Assembly (NCBI GenBank): GCA_945872815.1
Contig: CAMCAY010000019.1
Location: 1-37,267 of the forward strand
Length of the DNA stretch: 37,267 nt
Source of the DNA: Chitinophaga pinensis
GTDB lineage: Bacteria > Bacteroidota > Bacteroidia > Chitinophagales > Chitinophagaceae
Reading direction: 5' to 3'
Position numbers and translations under genes: made by a program
The notes under the pieces: model-generated
Databases searched by the model: none
What the model was told of the DNA's origin: nothing
Seen by the model: the letters and a program-made list of their open reading frames with translations, nothing else
In this document: one piece after another, positions 1 to 8,784 of the stretch
Layout of the letters: every line of letters starts with the position of its first letter
Numbering within the stretch: the stretch's first letter is position 1

Positions 1-2
1 CC

Positions 3-140
3 CCAATCACCCCTGGATCAACTGTATTTGTACCCAAGAAGAGCGAAAAACAGAGAAATGTTTTTGATCCTGCCAAAGCGGGTATTTTGGTGTCGGCATT
101 TTCAGCTGCTATGACTGGTCTGGTATTGTTGTTTAGGTAA
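3..140 (+). CDS. Polysaccharide export protein (Wza/SLBB type), C-terminal end only
   Basis: The window opens inside a reading frame that gives 45 residues and a TAA stop. The fragment begins PITPGSTVFVPKK, which looks like the end of an SLBB (soluble ligand-binding beta-grasp) repeat, where 'pGs.i.VP' is typical. It ends with a hydrophobic segment (about residues 29-44, GILVSAFSAAMTGLVLL) and a final Arg. Polysaccharide export proteins of Bacteroidota often end with such a helix, which crosses the outer membrane in Wza-type channels. The Wzz-like gene starts 27 bases downstream, the usual order in these loci. The identification rests on a short fragment plus context; the N-terminal signal and the polysaccharide export domain lie outside the window. 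Confidence 0.65.
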   Translation, partial: PITPGSTVFVPKKSEKQRNVFDPAKAGILVSAFSAAMTGLVLLFR

Positions 141-167
141 ATACTCGGAGATTTGTAAAAATATTAT

Positions 168-1229
168 ATGGAAGAATCGTTGCAAAATAGTTCAGACGAA
201 ATCAGCATCAAGGAATTGATTCAGAAGATGCAATCCCTCTGCAAATTTCTGCTTTCAAAATGGTTGGTCATTTCATTATTTGGCATCCTGGGGGCTGCAC
301 TTGGTTTTGGCTATGCTTTTTTGCAACCAATAAAATACACTTCAAAGCTGAGTTTCGTAGTTGAGGATGGAAAGTCTGGTGGTGGTGGTTTGGCATCCTT
401 GGCCGGTCAATTTGGCTTCGACCTCGGCGGTGGAGGTGGAGGAGGCGTTTTCAGTGGGGACAATATTCTGTTGTTTTTGAAAAGTGAAGGATTGGTCCGA
501 GAGACATTGTTGACATCTTATGATGAGCTTGGAAAAACAACTTTGGCTGATCGGTATGCTGAAGTAGCTAAGTTGAAAGAAGGGTGGGAAAAAAATCCGA
601 AAGTTGGAGTTGTTGAATTTTCCCCTTTTGTTGCTAAAGTTATGCCAAGAAAAGAAGATGGTTTGATGCAGGCTATTGTAAAAGGAATCATTTTATCTGA
701 GCTTTCTGTTTCCAAACCTGACAAAAAAGCTTCTTTCATCGAGGTAAAGGTTAGCTCAAAAGATGAGTTATTTGCAAAGCTATTTGCCGAGAGATTAGTC
801 AAGGTTGCTACCGATCGATACATAGAATCTAAAACAAAAACAAAGGCCCTTAACATCGCCAAACTCCAATACAAGGCTGATAGTCTTACTGCTCTATTGA
901 ACAACAAGACATATGCAGCTGCTGCCTCACAACAGTCCTTGGTAGATGCCAATCCAGCCTTAAGAACAGCACCAATTGCTTCAGAAATCAGTTCAAGAGA
1001 AAAAACAATGGCCGCAACAATATTTGCAGAGGTGGTCAAGAACCTTGAAATTTCAAAAACAATTTTAAACCAGGAAACGCCAGTCATACAGATGGTAGAC
1101 CAGAGCACATTTCCACTCCCTAAAGAAAGGGTGAGCAAACTCAAATCACTCATCCTCGGAGGTCTCTTGGCTGGTTTTTTTATTATTTTGTACCTTCTGG
1201 CTCAAAAATGGTTAAGAACTCAACTCTAA
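168..1229 (+). CDS. Wzz-like chain-length determinant protein
   Basis: This 353-residue inner-membrane protein should set the modal length of the polymer by acting with the Wzy polymerase. It has the Wzz layout: a short cytoplasmic N terminus, a first membrane helix at about residues 32-52, a large periplasmic part with coiled-coil-prone charged stretches, and a second helix at about 328-346 followed by a basic tail. A glycine-rich patch lies at residues 71-93 (GGGGLASLAG, then seven Gly in a row). No C-terminal tyrosine kinase domain is present, so it is the short Wzz type and not a GumC or Wzc fusion. It lies between the export protein and the PglF-like dehydratase. The ATG at 168 follows an A/T-rich leader with no Shine-Dalgarno sequence. 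Confidence 0.85.
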   Translation: MEESLQNSSDEISIKELIQKMQSLCKFLLSKWLVISLFGILGAALGFGYAFLQPIKYTSKLSFVVEDGKSGGGGLASLAGQFGFDLGGGGGGGVFSGDNILLFLKSEGLVRETLLTSYDELGKTTLADRYAEVAKLKEGWEKNPKVGVVEFSPFVAKVMPRKEDGLMQAIVKGIILSELSVSKPDKKASFIEVKVSSKDELFAKLFAERLVKVATDRYIESKTKTKALNIAKLQYKADSLTALLNNKTYAAAASQQSLVDANPALRTAPIASEISSREKTMAATIFAEVVKNLEISKTILNQETPVIQMVDQSTFPLPKERVSKLKSLILGGLLAGFFIILYLLAQKWLRTQL

Positions 1230-1251
1230 ACCTACAATCCCAACACAAGCT

Positions 1252-3174
1252 ATGACCTACACCAAAACATTGTCATTCCTCAGAAAAATCAACATTGTTC
1301 CTCGTTGGTTTATTTTCTTGCTCGATATCGGCTGTAGTTTTTTCGCAATATTTTTTGCACTTTTACTTCGAAACAACCTTGCTCTTCAGAATCTAGATTG
1401 GGAAAGTGTAGGCCATAGCATCATGTTGGTTGCATTGGTAAACAGCATGGTATTTACATCCTTGCAAACATTCAGAGGTATTGTGCGATTTACCGGACTC
1501 CAAGACGCAATCAGGGTTTTTATTTCAGTCTTTGTTTCCTCTCTGGCACTTTTTCTGATACAGCTTTTTTATGTTGATGCGTTGACAGGTTATATGTCTT
1601 CAAATGTGGTTTTGGTTCTCTATGCGTTGTTTAATTTTACTTTTTTGCTAGGGTATCGGGTAATTGTGAAGTATGGATTTGAACTAATCCGAAATTATCG
1701 AAAGTCCAAGAAGACGGTTGTGATTTATGGGGCAGGTGAAACTGGGATTGCTACAAAAAGGGTTTTGATGCATGATGCAAGAACCGGATTTGATGTGGCG
1801 GCGTTCATTGATGATGATCGTAAAAAAAACAGTAAATCCTTGGATGGAGTTTCAATCATTTCCTTTGATCAATTCAAAGAAATGGTAACCATTGCTTCTA
1901 TTGACGAGGTTGTGATTTCAAGTTTTGCCCTCTCGCCCCAAAGAAAAAATGAGTTGGTTGATTTTTGCCTAGATCACGACATCAACGTATTGACAGTCCC
2001 TCCATATAATCAATGGGCAGATGGGGGGTTTACTCCCAAACAACTGAAACAAATCAAAATCGAAGATCTGTTAGAGAGAGAGCCAATTATACTTGATAAC
2101 AATCAAATACGTAAACAGGTAAAGGGAAAACGAATTCTTGTAACAGGAGCTGCAGGATCAATTGGAAGTGAAATCGTTCGTCAATTGGCAAGTTTTTCTC
2201 CAGAGATGATTATTCTTTGCGATCAGGCAGAAACCCCACTACACGATTTGGAACTTGAAATGCGGGAAAGCTCTTATAACGTTCAATACATTCCTTTTCT
2301 GACAAGTGTCAATCATCGCCCAAGGATGGAGGCATTGTTTGAAAAGTTCAAGCCACACCATGTTTATCATGCAGCGGCATACAAACATGTGCCCATGATG
2401 GAATTTAATCCTATTGAGGCGGTAAAGGTCAATGTTTTGGGTACGCAGCAGGTTGCAGATCTTTCTGTCAAATATGGAGTCGATCGGTTTGTGATGGTAT
2501 CCACTGATAAGGCAGTCAATCCCACCAATGTCATGGGCGCATCCAAACGGCTGGCCGAGATGTATGTACAAGGATTGTCTACTGAAAAAAATCATCAAAC
2601 AAGATTTATTACTACACGGTTCGGAAATGTGTTGGGTTCGAATGGCTCTGTAATTCTTAGATTCAAGGACCAGATAGAAAAGGGAGGGCCTGTAACAGTC
2701 ACCCATCCAAACATCACACGTTTTTTCATGACTATACCTGAAGCGTGTCAGTTGGTTCTGGAAGCTGGAAGCATGGGAAATGGAGGAGATGTGTTTGTTT
2801 TTGATATGGGAAGTCCAGTTAAAATAGCTGATCTGGCCAAAAAAATGATACGATTGTATGGCATGATTCCCAATATTGACATCAACATTACCTATTCTGG
2901 CCTAAGGCCAGGTGAAAAATTGTATGAAGAGTTGCTGACCGATGGAGAAAATACCATAAAAACATATCATGATAAAATCATGATCTCAAAAGTGCGGGAA
3001 GTTGATTTCTCTGAGATAAACACATTTTTTAACCAATTTTCAGATTTTGTTTCATTGAATTGCGAAGAATCGGTTTTGGTTTCAAAAATGAAGGCAATAG
3101 TTCCTGAGTATATCAGCAATAATAGTGTATTTGAGCATCTTGATGCAACGAGGGTGGTGAATTTTGGTGATTAG
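1252..3174 (+). CDS. Membrane-bound nucleotide-sugar 4,6-dehydratase (PglF/WbpM/CapD family)
   Basis: This 640-residue enzyme probably converts UDP-GlcNAc to the UDP-4-keto-6-deoxy sugar, the first step toward amino-deoxy sugars such as QuiNAc, FucNAc or bacillosamine. Four predicted membrane helices occupy about residues 17-138. A first Rossmann-like domain starts at GAGETG (160-165). The catalytic SDR domain starts at GAAGSIG (299-305) and carries STDK (417-420) and MGASK (428-432). A Met replaces the usual catalytic Tyr, as is known for the large WbpM/PglF members. Length and domain order match the family. It is separate from the short, soluble PseB-like dehydratase at 16209, so the locus has two 4,6-dehydratases. 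Its stop codon lies inside an inverted repeat (3170-3190), which may mark the end of a transcript. Confidence 0.92.
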   Translation: MTYTKTLSFLRKINIVPRWFIFLLDIGCSFFAIFFALLLRNNLALQNLDWESVGHSIMLVALVNSMVFTSLQTFRGIVRFTGLQDAIRVFISVFVSSLALFLIQLFYVDALTGYMSSNVVLVLYALFNFTFLLGYRVIVKYGFELIRNYRKSKKTVVIYGAGETGIATKRVLMHDARTGFDVAAFIDDDRKKNSKSLDGVSIISFDQFKEMVTIASIDEVVISSFALSPQRKNELVDFCLDHDINVLTVPPYNQWADGGFTPKQLKQIKIEDLLEREPIILDNNQIRKQVKGKRILVTGAAGSIGSEIVRQLASFSPEMIILCDQAETPLHDLELEMRESSYNVQYIPFLTSVNHRPRMEALFEKFKPHHVYHAAAYKHVPMMEFNPIEAVKVNVLGTQQVADLSVKYGVDRFVMVSTDKAVNPTNVMGASKRLAEMYVQGLSTEKNHQTRFITTRFGNVLGSNGSVILRFKDQIEKGGPVTVTHPNITRFFMTIPEACQLVLEAGSMGNGGDVFVFDMGSPVKIADLAKKMIRLYGMIPNIDINITYSGLRPGEKLYEELLTDGENTIKTYHDKIMISKVREVDFSEINTFFNQFSDFVSLNCEESVLVSKMKAIVPEYISNNSVFEHLDATRVVNFGD

Positions 3175-3190
3175 TGTGGTCCACACTAAT
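3170..3190 (+). repeat. Perfect 9-bp inverted repeat over the dehydratase stop codon
   Basis: ATTAGTGTG (3170-3178) and CACACTAAT (3182-3190) are exact reverse complements separated by GTC. The TAG stop of the upstream gene (3172-3174) is inside the left arm. No T run follows, so it is not a canonical intrinsic terminator. It could be an operator, a processing hairpin, or part of a transcript boundary together with the second hairpin at 3233-3261. Confidence 0.5.
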
Positions 3191-3232
3191 TAGGAGTGTT
3201 TGCAGATATTCATAAATCATTAATAACATGAT

Positions 3233-3261
3233 AATCAAGCGCTTTACATGTTTGATTTTTT
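3233..3261 (+). terminator. Candidate intrinsic terminator before the Ugd gene
   Basis: AATCAAGCG (3233-3241) can pair with TGTTTGATT (3249-3257), a 9-bp stem that includes two G-U pairs, with a 7-base loop. A T run (3256-3261) follows at once. The stem is weak. The position, in the 163-base gap between the PglF-like gene and the UDP-glucose dehydrogenase, is where a boundary would be expected. If it works, the genes from 3338 on need their own promoter in the remaining 76 bases; I could not find a convincing Bacteroidota -7 motif (TAnnTTTG) there. Confidence 0.35.
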
Positions 3262-3337
3262 GTTTATAGGTTATCAGAAAAGGTTGAAAAATAGGTTAAA
3301 TGTGCGCAGTTTTGTGCGTTATTTTAGAGAATAGTAT

Positions 3338-4638
3338 ATGAAAATAGCAGTAGTAGGCACAGGATATGTTGGATTAGTGACAGGCACTTGTTTTGCAGAG
3401 ACAGGGAATAAAGTGACTTGTGTGGATATTGATATGGCTAAAGTTGAAAAGCTAAGTGCTGGACAAATCACGATTTACGAGCCAGGTTTAGAGAAAATAT
3501 TTTTAAGAAATATCAAAGAGGAGCGTTTAAAATTTACGACGCAGCTAGAGGAAGCGGTGGAAGATGCAGAGATTATTTTTTTGCTTTACCCACACCTCCG
3601 GGAGCGGATGGTAGTGCGGATTTAAAATATGTATTGGGCGTAGCGGATCATTTAGGAAAAATAGTAAAGGACTATAAGGTAATTGTAAATAAAAGTACGG
3701 TGCCAGTGGGTACTGCAGATAAAGTAAGTGCAGCGATTGCACTAAACTACAAAGGTGAATATGATGTAGTAAGTAATCCTGAGTTTTTAAGAGAGGGTGT
3801 GGCGGTAGATGATTTCATGAAACCAGATAGAGTGGTGGTTGGAACAAGATCGGATAGAGCTAAGAAATTAATGAGTGATTTATACGCGCCATTTGTAAGA
3901 CAAGGGAACCCAGTTGTTTTTATGGACGAGCGTAGTTCGGAGTTAACCAAATACGCAGCGAACTCATTTCTTGCCACCAAAATTTCATTCATGAATGAAA
4001 TTGCACAGTTATGTGAGCGCATGGGTGCAGATGTGGAAATGGTAAGAAGAGGGATTGGATCGGATGACAGAATAGGTAAGCGTTTTTTATTCCCAGGAAT
4101 TGGTTATGGTGGATCATGTTTTCCAAAAGATGTGCGAGCGCTTATCGTGTCATCTGATGAAGTGGAATATGATTTTCAGATTTTAAAAGCAGTTGAATTA
4201 GTAAACGCTAATCAAAAATTACATATAGTAGAAAAGATTAAAGCTTATTTCAATGGCAACCTAGCAGGCATGCATTTTGCATTGTGGGGTTTAGCCTTTA
4301 AGCCAAGTACAGACGATATTAGAGAAGCACCAGCATTAAGCATTATTGATGCATTAACAAACGCAGGCGCCACTGTAACGGCCTATGATCCAGAAGCGAT
4401 GCCTAATGTAAAAGGACAAATTGGAGACGAGATTAAGTATGCTGAAAATCAATACCAAGCATTAGAAGGAGTATCAGCATTAATTATTGCCACTGAGTGG
4501 AGTGAGTTTAGAACACCGGACTTTGAATTAATGAAGCAGAAGTTAAATGAAAATAAAATCATCTTCGATGGAAGAAACTTGTTTGATGTAGCAAAGATGA
4601 ATCAGTTGGGGTATACTTACATTTGTATTGGAAGATAA
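3338..4638 (+). pseudogene. UDP-glucose 6-dehydrogenase, split by a one-base frameshift
   Basis: Two adjacent frames together encode one UDP-glucose 6-dehydrogenase, which oxidises UDP-Glc to UDP-GlcA with NAD. The first part (3338-3625) has the N-terminal Rossmann motif GTGYVG and the YEPGLE motif, then runs into a wrong-frame tail after EDAEIIF. The second part is open from about 3580 and continues LPTPPGADGSADLKY, then STVPVG and the catalytic cysteine in GGSCFPKD (Cys codon 4117-4119). The switch lies at a T7 run (3576-3582). One extra T there restores a continuous frame of about 433 residues, the usual length. Without repair the downstream part could start only at TTG 3634 and would lack the NAD-binding domain. 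It may be a sequencing error, a real null mutation or a slippage site. Confidence 0.9.
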
Positions 4639-4662
4639 TATTAATAATAACAAAAATCGAAA

Positions 4663-5949
4663 ATGACAAAAATAAATATTGCAGTTATTGGTTTGGGTTA
4701 TGTGGGCTTACCTCTGGCTATTGAATTTGGAAAAAAATACAAAGTATTAGGATTTGATATTAATCGTTCTAGAATTGAAGAACTTAATTCTTTAAATGAC
4801 CGTACAAATGAAGCTGATTGTAAAAGTTTGAAATATGTAATTGAGATATCAAAATCTGAATTAAATAAGGGCCTTATTTTTTCAGACAATTTCGAAGAAT
4901 TAAGGAATTATAATGTATTCATCGTAACCGTACCAACCCCTATTGATCAATTCAAAGCACCTGATTTGAGACCCTTACTAAAAGCAACTGAAATGGTAGG
5001 TAAGGTGCTAAAAAAAGGAGATATAATAATTTACGAATCTACAGTTTATCCTGGTTGTACAGAGGAAGAGTGTGTTCCGATTTTAGAAAGGTATTCAGGA
5101 TTAAAGTTTAATCATGATTTCTTTTGTGGTTATTCTCCAGAACGAATTAACCCAGGTGACAAAGTAAATACTTTGACAAAAATTATAAAAGTAACATCTG
5201 GATCAACCCCCGAAATTGCTGAAGTTGTGGATACTTTATACAGAAGCATCATTGAGGCAGGAACACATAAGGCGCCTAGTATAAAAGTCGCGGAGGCATC
5301 AAAAGCAATAGAGAATGCACAACGTGATGTAAACATATCTTTCGTTAATGAATTGGCATTAATTTTTGATCGAATGGGAATAGATACTAATGATGTACTA
5401 GAGGCAGCGAGTACTAAATGGAATTTTCTAAAATACAAACCAGGACTTGTGGGTGGGCATTGTATTGGTGTAGATCCTTATTACTTAGCTCACAAAGCTG
5501 AAAGCTTAGGATATTATCCACAAGTAATTTTGTCAGGTAGAAGGGTAAATGATTATATGGGTTTTTTTATAGCAAATAAATTAGTAAAACTCTTGATTGC
5601 AAAGAATCATATTATTTCCAAAACTAGAATATTGATTTTAGGTATAACGTTTAAAGAAAATTGCCCTGATATTAGAAATTCTAAAGTTGTTGACATATAT
5701 ACAGAGCTATTACAATTTGGTATGAATGTTGATGTATATGATCCTCATGCAAATGCTGATGAGGTTAAAGACGAATATCAAATTGAACTAGTTGAAAAAG
5801 TAAAGAAAAAATACGACGCTATTTTACTCGCAGTATCTCATTCTGAGTTTTTGATAATAGATTTCAAGAAAATATCAAATGGACTTAATACTGTCATTTT
5901 TGATACCAAGGCGTTTCTTAATAAAGAAATTGTTGACGCAAGATTATAA
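4663..5949 (+). CDS. UDP-N-acetylglucosamine 6-dehydrogenase (WbpA/TviB family)
   Basis: This 428-residue NAD-dependent enzyme probably oxidises UDP-GlcNAc at C6 to UDP-GlcNAcA, in two steps through a cysteine thiohemiacetal. Visible motifs are the Rossmann GLGYVG (10-15), TVPTPI (89-94), ESTVYPG (125-131) and the catalytic Cys267 in GGHCIGVDPYYL. The GGHCIGVDPYY form marks the WbpA/TviB branch; the upstream Ugd has GGSCFPKD. It begins 24 bases after the split Ugd gene and is followed by the aminotransferase, acetyltransferase and oxidoreductase of the diacetamido-uronic acid pathway, which supports UDP-GlcNAc and not UDP-Glc as substrate. UDP-GalNAc or UDP-ManNAc activity cannot be excluded. 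Confidence 0.9.
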   Translation: MTKINIAVIGLGYVGLPLAIEFGKKYKVLGFDINRSRIEELNSLNDRTNEADCKSLKYVIEISKSELNKGLIFSDNFEELRNYNVFIVTVPTPIDQFKAPDLRPLLKATEMVGKVLKKGDIIIYESTVYPGCTEEECVPILERYSGLKFNHDFFCGYSPERINPGDKVNTLTKIIKVTSGSTPEIAEVVDTLYRSIIEAGTHKAPSIKVAEASKAIENAQRDVNISFVNELALIFDRMGIDTNDVLEAASTKWNFLKYKPGLVGGHCIGVDPYYLAHKAESLGYYPQVILSGRRVNDYMGFFIANKLVKLLIAKNHIISKTRILILGITFKENCPDIRNSKVVDIYTELLQFGMNVDVYDPHANADEVKDEYQIELVEKVKKKYDAILLAVSHSEFLIIDFKKISNGLNTVIFDTKAFLNKEIVDARL

Positions 5950-5960
5950 AAACAGAAGGC

Positions 5961-7088
5961 ATGAAAATTGAAATGGTTGATTTAAAAAATCAATATCTTA
6001 GTATTCAAAAGGAAATTGATAGTGAAGTTCTAAATGTAATTCGAGATGGGAATTACATTAATGGACCTCAAGTATTCTCTTTCAAAAAAAATCTAGAACG
6101 CTACTTGGCAGTTGGCAATGTAATTCCATGTGCAAATGGAACAGACGCTCTTCAAATTGCTATGATGGCTCTTGATTTAAATCGAGGAGACGAAGTAATT
6201 ATTCCTGCTTTTACTTACATTGCAACAGCAGAAGTCGTGGCCCTTTTAGGTTTAAAACCTGTTTGGGTGGATGTTAATCCTGATACGTTTAATATTGATC
6301 CATTGGCCTTTGAGGCTGCTATTACACCTAAAACTCGTCTTGTTGTGCCTGTTCATTTATATGGACAATGTGCAGATATGGAAAATATAATGCGAATTGC
6401 AAATCAACATGGAATTTATGTAATTGAAGATACTGCACAAGCAATTGGAGCGGAGTATACTTATTCTAACGGAAAAAATACCAAAGCAGGAACGATAGGT
6501 AATATCGGGTGCACTTCATTCTTTCCATCAAAAAATTTAGGTTGCTTTGGTGATGGAGGTGCAATAATTTCAAATGATCAAAGTCTAGCCAAAAAAATTC
6601 AAATAATTTCAAATCATGGCCAGGAAGTAAAGTATATCCATACATTAGTAGGAGTGAATTCAAGACTAGATACTTTGCAGAGTGCAATTCTTGATGTAAA
6701 ACTTAAGTATCTCGACCTGTATAATCAAGCTCGACTATCTGCTGCATCTGTTTATGACTTAAGGTTAAGTGAAATAGAGCAAATTCAAATACCTGTAAGG
6801 TTTCAAAAATCTACTCATGTATTTCATCAATATACAATTAAAGTAAAAGACGGTTCTAGAGATGACTTAAAATCTTATTTAGCGGATAATAATATCTCGA
6901 CAATGATTTATTATCCGATTCCCATACATCTTCAGAAAGCTTATTTAAGTGATAATTATAAAGCTGGATCATTCCCTATTTCAGAAGGATTATCAAATTC
7001 CGTAATATCCCTACCTATGCATACTGAGTTGAATTTAAATACTTTAGAATTTATTTGCGACAAGATTTCGAAATTTTATAAAAGATAA
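5961..7088 (+). CDS. PLP-dependent sugar aminotransferase (WbpE-like, DegT/DnrJ/EryC1/StrS)
   Basis: This 375-residue aminotransferase is expected to put an amino group on C3 of the 3-keto sugar made from UDP-GlcNAcA, using glutamate. The DegT fold is clear: ANGTDAL (58-64) for phosphate binding, PAFTYIATAE (82-91), EDTAQA with the PLP-contacting Asp157, and the Schiff-base Lys191 in FFPSKNLGCFGDGGA. The SKNLG context is typical of WbpE and related sugar 3-aminotransferases. The gene lies 11 bases after the WbpA-like gene and 8 bases before the WbpD-like acetyltransferase. These neighbours make UDP-GlcNAc3NA the most likely product. DegT enzymes are hard to assign by motif alone, so the substrate is inferred from context. 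Confidence 0.87.
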   Translation: MKIEMVDLKNQYLSIQKEIDSEVLNVIRDGNYINGPQVFSFKKNLERYLAVGNVIPCANGTDALQIAMMALDLNRGDEVIIPAFTYIATAEVVALLGLKPVWVDVNPDTFNIDPLAFEAAITPKTRLVVPVHLYGQCADMENIMRIANQHGIYVIEDTAQAIGAEYTYSNGKNTKAGTIGNIGCTSFFPSKNLGCFGDGGAIISNDQSLAKKIQIISNHGQEVKYIHTLVGVNSRLDTLQSAILDVKLKYLDLYNQARLSAASVYDLRLSEIEQIQIPVRFQKSTHVFHQYTIKVKDGSRDDLKSYLADNNISTMIYYPIPIHLQKAYLSDNYKAGSFPISEGLSNSVISLPMHTELNLNTLEFICDKISKFYKR

Positions 7089-7096
7089 TTTTTTTT

Positions 7097-7672
7097 ATGA
7101 AAGATTTTTTTGTACACGATTCCGCAATAGTAGATTACGGGTGTGTTGTTGGTTCTGGAACAAAAATTTGGCATTTTTGTCACATTATGCCTAATTGCGT
7201 TATTGGTCAAAATTGTAATATTGGTCAAAATGTCTTTATAGATAATAATGTATTAATTGGTAACCGAGTAAAAATACAGAATAATGTTAGCGTCTATAAT
7301 TCTGTAATTATAGAAGATGATTGCTTTTTGGGTCCAAGCATGGTATTCACAAACGTGGTTAATCCACGTGCTCATATTGAACGCAAGCATGAATATAAGG
7401 TTACTTTAATATGTCGTGGTAGTTCTATTGGCGCAAATTCAACAATCGTATGCGGCAATCGGATTGGTAAATTCTCTTTCGTAGGTGCGGGTGCGGTTGT
7501 TACTAAAGAAGTCCCAGACTATGCATTAGTCATAGGTAATCCTGCTAAACAAATTGGTTGGGTAGGCGAATATGGGAATCGACTTTCATTTGATAATCAA
7601 GGTCTAGCAGTTTGCAAAGAAAGCTTGCAAGTATATAAATTGGAAAGTAATATTGTAACAAGAATAAAATAG
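7097..7672 (+). CDS. N-acetyltransferase with left-handed beta-helix (WbpD-like)
   Basis: This 191-residue hexapeptide-repeat acyltransferase probably acetylates the 3-amino group of UDP-GlcNAc3NA to give UDP-2,3-diacetamido-2,3-dideoxy-glucuronic acid, using acetyl-CoA. Repeating hexapeptides (VIGQNC, NIGQNV, LIGNRV, KIQNNV) cover the first half, and the conserved loop TNVVNPRAHI follows near residues 90-99. The end IGNPAKQIGWVGEYG is characteristic of WbpD/WlbB-type enzymes. Length agrees with the family. Its neighbours on both sides are the WbpE-like aminotransferase and the WbpB-like oxidoreductase. The downstream gene starts one base after its stop, so the two are probably translationally coupled. 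Confidence 0.9.
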   Translation: MKDFFVHDSAIVDYGCVVGSGTKIWHFCHIMPNCVIGQNCNIGQNVFIDNNVLIGNRVKIQNNVSVYNSVIIEDDCFLGPSMVFTNVVNPRAHIERKHEYKVTLICRGSSIGANSTIVCGNRIGKFSFVGAGAVVTKEVPDYALVIGNPAKQIGWVGEYGNRLSFDNQGLAVCKESLQVYKLESNIVTRIK

Positions 7673-7673
7673 A

Positions 7674-8699
7674 ATGGAAAATAAGAAATGTAAAATAAAA
7701 TTTGCAGTAATTGGTTGTGGCCATATTGGAAGACGTCATATTGAAATGATTATGAGAAATGATGAGTCTGAATTGGTTGCCATAGTTGATATAAAGTCAC
7801 CTTTAGAATTAGGCTTCGATACTTCTAAAATCAGCTATTTTAAATCATTGACTGACCTAATTCAATCTGAAATTGATGTTGATGTGATAAATATTGCCAC
7901 TCCAAATGGTTTCCATGCCTCACAGGCTCTTGAATGTTTGGATGCAAGAAAACACGTAGTAATTGAAAAACCAATGACTTTAAATAAGCAGGATGCTGAA
8001 AAGGTAATATACAAGGCTCTTAACGTTCATAAGCATGTATTTGCGGTAATGCAAAACAGATATTCTCCACCATCATTATGGTTAAAGGAATTGATTAGAT
8101 CAGAAAAATTAGGTCAAATATTTCTTGTTCAACTTAATTGCTATTGGAACCGGGATGACCGGTATTATAAAAAAGATAACTGGCATGGTAAAATAGATCT
8201 TGATGGAGGGACTTTATTCACCCAGTTTTCTCATTTTATAGATATATTATATTGGTTATTCGGTGATATTGATAATATTCACGCAAAATTCAAAGATTTT
8301 AACCACAATGATCTGACTGATTTTGAGGATTCTGGTTTCGTTAATTTTGACTTTTTGAATGGTGGAATGGGCTGCATAAATTTTTCCACTTCAGTATGGA
8401 ATAAAAATATGGAAAGTAGTATGACAGTAATCGGTGAAAATGGTTCTCTGAAGATTGGAGGACAATATATGAATGAGGTTGAATATTGTCATATTAAAGA
8501 TTATATACTTCCTAAATTGGCTCCCACAAATCCTGGAAATGATTATGGAGCATACAAAGGATCTGCCCAAAACCATAATTATGTAATTGAAAATGTAGTA
8601 GATGTTTTAAAAGGAAGGACTGAAATTACTACTAATGCTCTGGAAGGATTAAAAGTTGTTGAAATAATTTCGCGTATATATAGCGCGGGTAAAGAGTGA
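7674..8699 (+). CDS. UDP-GlcNAcA 3-dehydrogenase (WbpB-like, Gfo/Idh/MocA family)
   Basis: This 341-residue oxidoreductase should oxidise C3 of UDP-GlcNAcA to the 3-keto sugar that the WbpE-like enzyme aminates. The N-terminal Rossmann domain has GCGHIG (14-19), then ATPNGFHA (75-82) and the EKPM motif (98-101) of the Gfo/Idh/MocA family. The C-terminal sheet domain contains GGTLFTQFSHFID with the conserved His. WbpB-family enzymes are known to keep bound NAD(H) and recycle it with 2-oxoglutarate. It closes the WbpA-E-D-B set (gene order here A, E, D, B). No WbpI-like 2-epimerase is present in the window, so the gluco product is the simplest prediction. Confidence 0.88.
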   Translation: MENKKCKIKFAVIGCGHIGRRHIEMIMRNDESELVAIVDIKSPLELGFDTSKISYFKSLTDLIQSEIDVDVINIATPNGFHASQALECLDARKHVVIEKPMTLNKQDAEKVIYKALNVHKHVFAVMQNRYSPPSLWLKELIRSEKLGQIFLVQLNCYWNRDDRYYKKDNWHGKIDLDGGTLFTQFSHFIDILYWLFGDIDNIHAKFKDFNHNDLTDFEDSGFVNFDFLNGGMGCINFSTSVWNKNMESSMTVIGENGSLKIGGQYMNEVEYCHIKDYILPKLAPTNPGNDYGAYKGSAQNHNYVIENVVDVLKGRTEITTNALEGLKVVEIISRIYSAGKE

Positions 8700-8784
8700 T
8701 TTTTTTTGTTATTTTATTAAAGTACATAAAATACTTTAAAGTTATATCAACATACTAATTTCAACATAAATTCAAAAAAATTAA

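Noticed and set aside
428..450. Glycine-coding GGT/GGA run in the Wzz-like gene as a phase-variable repeat
   Set aside because: The run is short, the codons vary, and the frame is intact; a glycine-rich protein patch explains it.
518..1153. 211-codon open frame on the minus strand opposite the Wzz-like gene
   Set aside because: The plus-strand Wzz-like protein has clear membrane helices and family layout; the minus frame has no recognisable motif and lies entirely inside it.
3634..4638. Second half of Ugd as an independent gene from TTG 3634
   Set aside because: It would lack the NAD-binding domain; the conserved sequence LPTPPG continues upstream of 3634 in the same frame, so it is the remainder of the frameshifted gene.
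8717..8739. Hairpin between the WbpB-like and FkbM genes as a terminator
   Set aside because: The 8-bp stem is made almost only of A-T pairs and is not followed by a T run; noted only as a weak structure.
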